Below, one piece after another: positions 57,855 to 64,000 of a DNA stretch of 64,000 nt (the first letter of the stretch is position 1; the number at the start of each line of letters is the position of its first letter). A program made the position numbers and the translations under genes. This DNA is from Porodaedalea pini (taxonomy: Eukaryota; Basidiomycota; Agaricomycetes; Hymenochaetales; Hymenochaetaceae), in contig NBAY01000120.1 in assembly GCA_002794775.1 (NCBI GenBank), positions 17,128 to 81,127 on the forward strand. Direction: 5' to 3'. The notes under the pieces are model-generated. The model had not been told where the DNA came from, ran no database searches, and worked only from the letters and a program-made list of their open reading frames with translations.

Positions 57855-59098
57855 AGAGTAGAACACAAACCTTGCTGCTGCACCATGAATACTGCATGGA
57901 TTGGCTTCAAACTTGCAGGAGCTGTTGGTATACTTATATACTTAATTTACAGACACAGGAAAGAATTTTATAGGTAGATGTAGGGGAGCCATAATTTTTG
58001 AATCTCAGTGGAAATGTATGAGAGAACAGACTGGCTGCACTTGTTTGATCTCCACCAACCTACACAGTCAATGTATTGCTCCATATTTTTACATATTTCT
58101 GCTCCTGAGAACTGTGCCTTTTTTTTGAGTACTTAATGAGCAGGTACTGTGCAGAATTTACAGAGAAAATCAATATTTATTCTATTTTTTGACATTTTGG
58201 CTCAGACCACAGCTCACTTCATGTGACATGCACATGTTGCAGGACTTATGAAAATGGCTGTAATCATGTAATCATCCACTCTCAACACGTAGTATGAGAA
58301 GCATTCGACCATCTCAATGTAGGTGATCAAGTCGGTGTAGTGTCTCGTACTGACAACGAAGGCCCTTTCTCAACCTGCAAGCAGTGGCGAGTAATGCGGG
58401 TAGAACGAGGTCCCAGATCTCACCTCATTGATTTGTTCTGTAAGATCATGGAAAAGCCCGTCTTTCGACAACGGCGACTTCGCATCGTCCGTGTCTGCGT
58501 CGTGCGGTACGTGTCCTGTGCAGTCTGTGCGAGACGCTCGCGGTGCGCGGGGATGGCCTCGTAGCCTCCGCGACGCCTGTTCGACGTGCGGCGTACACTC
58601 CTCATCATGCAACATACCCGCGTTCCTATGCGCCACAAAGTGTCCATACAAGTTCTTCACAATCCAGAAACAAGCTCAGGCACGCAAACGCCAGCGCGCT
58701 CCAATGGATGAACGCGCTGCTCCGCTGGTGCGCGAATACCGCAAATAGCGCCTATGCAATTGCAACGGACCCGCCGAGGTCGCCCTCGGGCGTGGAGAAC
58801 GCGTACGTCCGGCGATTCCCATAAGGCAGGTACCTGAGCAGAGAAAAAGATGAAAATTGTGTCGTGCCATTGTTTCCGGACTTGCTGTATCATAACCGGC
58901 GTGCTTGCTGTGTCGCACTGCTGCTTCACTCTATTCTGAACCGTCGCGATGAGAATCCTCTTCTTTTCGGAGCCCTTTGAGTCGGTAATCAAGCAGTGGA
59001 TTTCACGTCGGATCTTGTGTTGAAATTGTTTATCTGAAAATGATGGTCAATTAGTTTCTTTTGTTGAATCACCGCAGATGCTTCTTGAATGATTGGGG

Positions 59099-59106
59099 TA
59101 TAAATA
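59099..59106 (+). promoter_or_regulatory. Likely TATA box of PKS copy 2
   Basis: Same GGGGTATAAATACTAG context as for copy 1, about 260 bp before the start of copy 2. The two promoters point away from each other across the axis. Confidence 0.45.
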
Positions 59107-59362
59107 CTAGTACTGGTATTTGTCTGTCCGCAGTGAGTTATGCTCTCTTCGATTTTTAGACCTTCTAAAAAATTGTCCTCTATCAGGCATCATCCATGTG
59201 ATGTATTTGATGCATCCGATGCCATGTGTATCAGGTCAATCATTCCATCTTATGAACTTTGGTAATAGCATTCCTTTCGAGCTCTGGTCTAGATGGGGTT
59301 ACTCAGCGACTATAAGAGACTTGAAAAACTGAGGCTCATTGGACTCTCGAGTCATCTGAGAT

Positions 59363-62300
59363 ATGGAATCCTCACCCGAGTCTTGCATCCTCCCAGCCGT
59401 TGCCGTTGTGAGTTCAGCATTGAATCATTTAAGATTGGCTTTGCAACTACTCAGCTGTCCGCCGTCAGGTCGGGATAAGCGCCGAGTTTCCTAGTGGTGC
59501 TCACTCCTCGACCAACTTAGATCTTGCCGCGTTTTCAGGGTCTTCTGTTGCGCGGACAGGATGTTTACGAAACGTTTCCGCATGAAAGAATGAATATACA
59601 GTCGTAAGCACTCTAACATTGTGTGGTGAATCCTACCTAACGCAAGGACCCCAGATGGAAGGGAAGTGGTCTGGGCCAGATCCTGACGGACACCGGAGCC
59701 TTTCTGAAAAGACCTCACACTTTTCGACCACTTAGAGTTTGGTGTCTCAGCTAAAGATGCTAAGGCGATGGCTGTTGGTACTCGTAAACTATTGGAACAG
59801 TCGTTTCTTGCCCTTCTAGACTCTGGCATTGATTATCGCAGCCGGAATGTTGGATGTTATATGTCGGCAGTCGGATTCGACATTAGCACAGTTGCGGAAC
59901 CGGTAAGCACTCGAGCGTCTCGGTGATTATCATATTTTTCTCACCTAATTGATCAATTAGGATGAGTTTGAAGCTCGAGGCTCCTTCGCTGGAGCACCCT
60001 GTATGATCGCCAATCGTATCTCATATTATTTGGATCTTCTTGGACCATCTGTTCCAGTAGACACAGCTTGCAGTTCTAGTCTTACAGCCACGCACCTGGC
60101 CGTACAGGCTATTCGAAGTGGAGAATGCGAGGCCGCCATTGTTGGCGGATGTCAAGTCAATCACAGGCATGAAAACAATTCGCTCTCCCTTGCGTTAATC
60201 TGCTTGCTCACACCATTCGTCGTAACATTGACAGGCTTGTAGATTGGGTTAATTATAGCCAAGGGAAGGTTCTTTCTCCAGACGGCAAGTGCAAGCCGTT
60301 TGATGCATCGGCTAATGGGTAGGATCCTTTCTATTGTCTGTATACGCTTCTCTGATTGTCTTTTTAGCTTTGGTCGAGGAGAGGGCACCGTCGTAATTGT
60401 GCTGAAATTGCTCTGTGATGCTATCCGTGACGGAGATCATATTTATGGATCGGTATGCACATAGATCCTCTTCATCACTAGGGTGCTCACCAATTGCTTG
60501 ATAGATCCTTGGTACGGGGATAAATGCAAGCGGCAGTGCGGCTCCTGTTAGCGCTCCAGTAGCCGAAGCGCAGAGAGACGCGATGTTCAGGGCGTATTCA
60601 CGCACAGGCCGGTTGCCTGCTGAAGTAGACTTTATTGAATTGCATGCCACAGGTATGTTAGCGTCTGCACAGAGAACGGTGTATCTGACATCTTGGTTAG
60701 GTACGGCAGCAGGTGATCCGACGGAGGCGAACTGGGTTGGAGAAACTTTCAAACGCGACGGAGAATCCTCGTCGGCAGCGTCAAAGGGAACCTCGGGCAT
60801 CTGGAGATAACGGCTTTTCTAGCATCTCTGACTAAAGTCTGCTCTATCTTCCACACGGGTATCATCCCCCGAACGTCAACTTCCGCGAGCCCAATCCAGC
60901 GATCAAATGGGCTGAATATGGATTGCGCGTGGTAACGGAAGCGACCACCCTTTCGCCTCGCCACCAGTCCGGTCAAGCCCTGATATCCATAACGAGCTCA
61001 GGAATTGGCGGTAGCAATGGTCATGTCGTCGTAGAAGGCCCGCCTAAAGCCCATAATCGAGTCAATGGGGTTTGCCGTCAAACGAAGCATGTACCAGTTC
61101 TTCTTGTTGCTGCAGGACTTACTCCGCGTTCTGCGACTTCCATCTCTGAAGCATTGACCAACACGATCTCGAAGACTCCTATCTCTGATATGCCTTTATT
61201 GTCATCGGTCTTTGGGAAGACGAGCAAGGCAGTTAACATGGCGATCTTTCGCGGTTATTTTACCGGAACAGTTGCCCGCCACCGTGACCTTTTCTTCGCC
61301 TACCCTTGTTCCCCGAAGGAAGCCGCCGCTCGTTTACCTATTCTCCGGCAGGGTCCACAGCACATTCACAGTGAGTATTCACAGACATCGAGATTACATA
61401 CACATTTCACTGATACAACCTCTCAGTGGGACGCCAATTATTCGCTTCGTATTCTGTTTCCGCGAGACGATCCTTGGTCTCGACGAGCTATACGAGCAGA
61501 GCGTCGGTCAGTCCTTGATGGAGGTGACTGGCCTGTTTGACTCCTCACCCGTAGCGATCGAGATGTCTTCGGTATGGCCTATATCCATTGTTCTTCCGGC
61601 TATCGCCATGGTGCAAAATAGCGATGGTGGATCTTCTTCGCATTATCAATGTCGTCCCAGATATTGTTTTAGGGCACTCAGCAGGAGAAACCGCCATGCT
61701 ATACGCGTGCGGGGCAGCTTCAAAAGAGATGGCATTCTCTATAGCCATTGCTCGTGGAAAGGCAATGAGCATTGCTGAGGAAGCTGGAGGAACGATGGCT
61801 TCTCTCTCTTGCAATGCGCTTGAGGCACAGTCTATCATCGACGCTGTTGCCGACGGGGATCCTACTGGAAAAATTGAGCTTGCGTGTTTCAACGCACCAG
61901 AAGCAGTCACTATATCAGGCCTGGAGACCTTTGTCACAAAGGCCGTTGGTATTGCGAAAGAGCGCGGATTTTTTGCGACAGTCTTGCGCACCCGAGTACC
62001 AGTACACAGCAGCATAATGGAGATATGCGGCGACAAATATCGATCTTTGGTGCACGATGTTTTCGAAGCTTATCCCGGGGATTACCTTCCAAAAATCACG
62101 ACATATTCGACTTTGACTGGAGGACGGTGGAATGCGCCTTTCACCTCTGACTATTTCTGGGAGAATGCCCGCAGCCCTGTTAGATTTACGGAGACCATCT
62201 CTAGTATATTTCTGGAGGCGCCAAATGCGACATTTATGGAAATCAGTCCACACCCAGTTCTCGCCTCGTACGTCGTAGAGCTTGGAGCGAACCCGGGGTC

Positions 62301-64000
62301 TGTATTCTGTCCCATGCGGCGCTCAAAGATCTTGGACAAGTTTCACGAGTCTCAGGTTCTCCTCGATTGTCTTGGGAAGCTTGTTAGTCGAGGTCTCACT
62401 GTTGTTGTTTTGCTTCTCTCAACGAGTCATGCCCTCGATTCGACGACCATTGCGACCCCTCCATATCCTTTAGTCCGAAGGCACGTTCCATACTACCCCG
62501 ATGCCTCCGTCCTAGCGTCCCGCCAGCTGAACCGACGGAATGGGCCTCTGAATGGTCGTAGCCTCAAGATAAATTCTCTGACTCATCCTGAATTGGCTCA
62601 ACATATCATCAAAGGCGAACCTATCATGCCTGCCGCTGGATACTTAGAAATGGTCTGCTCCTCAATTTGACTTCTACCTCGCTAAATGTTGACATTCTTG
62701 TTTTATCGCAGATATTTGAATTCGGAGCGAGGCATCTCTGGAACGTCGAGTTTCATTCAATGATGTCCTTGTCATCTACATATCCCGTTCCAGTGCACGT
62801 TGACTTGGATGGAATCCACTGGGTCGTGGGATCACACTCGAGTTCTAGAAGCATAGACGTCAGCTAGTATTCTTAAGTCTTCGCATTATATTTAATAACC
62901 TAGGTCTACAGGGATATCGTCTCCACGCCGAAGGATACTTATCCAAGGACACTGTTGAAACTCAGACAAATGCAAGTGCGTTGGATGTTCATTCAATAAT
63001 GAGCCGTTGTCACAAAGTTGAAATAACGGGTAAGCTGGCCTTTCTCCTTTCTGACCGGTAAACCTGACCTATAGATTCATTTAGAATTCTATGATTCCTT
63101 GAAATATTTCGCGGACTACGGACCTGCTTACCAGCGCATTACGGCATGCTACAAAGGAAAAATGAGGTTCTAGCGCAAGTTCGTGGCAAGTCGACCGACC
63201 TTGAGAAGTAAGCAAGAGTGTCGCTCTTCGGATCCTCAACCTAACTGTCTCATCTCCAGCTTTGAGCAATACATTTTCATCCCGCCATATTAGATTCTTG
63301 CTTTCACGTCGCCGTCCACAGAATGCTAACAGGAAACGTTGACAACAACGACTACTATTTACCATCCCACGTCGACAACATTTACCTATACGATCTGCTC
63401 ATCAGCAACGGACCTCCTGACGTGTTATACGTCCATGCGATCTTCCGTCAATGGAATCCAGGTACTATGCTTCACAAAGCCTTCTTAACAAAGTTTCTCA
63501 TGATTTCCTGAAGAGCATTTGGTATTCGACTTTACTGTCGTTGATAGCAACGGTTCACTCCTTTGTTCGCTCGTTGGCTTCAAAGTCTCCAGACATAAAT
63601 CGGTGCCCACTGTCGCGATACACGCCGTTTTGACGTCGTCAACGAAGCTATGGCTGACAGTCGACTTCTGTATCGAGCATTCAGGCTACTGGCGAAGGCA
63701 CCCATCTGTTTACGCTGCGGTTTGAACATGGAAACGAGATGGAACTGAAGAGAAAACTTCAAGAAGTGGACAGAAACAAGCCGAGCGTGATATGGATTTT
63801 CTCAGACTTGAACGATGACGGCGCTGCTGCACGAGGATTCTCAAGGTCATTGCGCCGTGAGGTACCTGTATGGGATATTCGTTTGGTTATGCTTCCTCGA
63901 GAGTGGGATCTAGCTGAACGACATGCCGCAATCCAAATCTTTCGGAATCTGGAATAGAGGAGCCGGAAATTATCATCGGCGTTGACAGGGAGATCCTTCT
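59363..64000 (+). pseudogene. Polyketide synthase, copy 2 (frameshifted, cut by window edge)
   Basis: Divergent copy of the PKS from the start codon through KS ([10 protein letters not shown] near 60055), AT (GHSAGE near 61675) and DH ([11 protein letters not shown] near 62620) into the segment after the DH. Compared with copy 1, base changes are few but single-base indels are many: an extra T near 59537, extra A near 59708, missing A near 60768, missing G near 60868, extra T near 61212, missing G near 61351, missing T near 61459, extra A near 61616, and at least seven more missing bases beyond 62400. Each breaks the frame, so as written it cannot encode a PKS. Most fall in short runs of one base, which is also the pattern of long-read sequencing error; if so, the gene may be intact in life. 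Confidence 0.75.

Larger units (their letters stand above)
57855..64000 (-). repeat. Right arm of second palindrome (runs to window edge)
   Basis: Inverted copy of 51661-57815. In the inner 390 bp (to about 58245) it differs from the left arm mostly by C-to-T and G-to-A changes, several at CpG. Further out it differs mostly by single-base gains and losses. Confidence 0.9.

Noticed and set aside
57236..58436. A separate gene in the axis region of the second palindrome
   Set aside because: Frames are short, not conserved between arms after one-base indels, and resemble no family.

Overview
This window looks like nuclear DNA of an agaricomycete fungus (Basidiomycota). Genes are dense, sit on both strands and are cut by many introns of about 50 bp with GT-AG borders and CTAAC/CTGAC-type branch sites. 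Recognisable families are typical of mushrooms and wood or litter decayers: a monocarboxylate-type MFS carrier, a cytochrome P450, an NmrA-like protein, a decayed GH7 cellobiohydrolase, an RBR ubiquitin ligase and a reducing polyketide synthase (PKS). I saw no rRNA, tRNA or CRISPR.

Layout: (1) 517-2637, MCT-like transporter. (2) 3166-18242 minus, a complete P450 gene split in its coding sequence by a 12,869-bp palindromic mobile element (4755-17623). The element is flanked by an 8-bp target duplication and made of two near-identical 6,282-bp inverted arms around a 305-bp spacer. Each arm carries a 32-bp tandem array and a captured block of host DNA with fragments of ribosomal protein eS6 and a PHO85-type (PCL-like) cyclin. 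No transposase is recognisable. (3) 19009-26373: acyl-CoA thioesterase-like protein, D-lactate dehydrogenase and an NmrA-like pseudogene. (4) 26932-36306 minus: a giant protein with a GBP/RHD3-type GTPase, Cys-rich segment and C-terminal VWA domain; then an RBR E3 ligase (37061-39347). (5) A poorly coding stretch, then a BRE4-like membrane protein (42129-46724 minus) and a GH7 pseudogene without its catalytic motif. (6) 48786-64000: a reducing PKS with domain order KS-AT-DH-degenerate ER-KR-ACP-TE, followed by an inverted second copy. The axis is near 57835, so two PKS copies face away from each other. Copy 1 reads through; copy 2 has many single-base indels and runs off the window.

The P450, thioesterase and PKS could suggest secondary metabolism, but they are far apart and separated by housekeeping genes, so I do not call a cluster. 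The dominant theme is inverted duplication. One palindrome is a bona fide transposable element that has captured host genes. The other is an inverted duplication of a PKS, which may be real or may be partly an assembly artefact.
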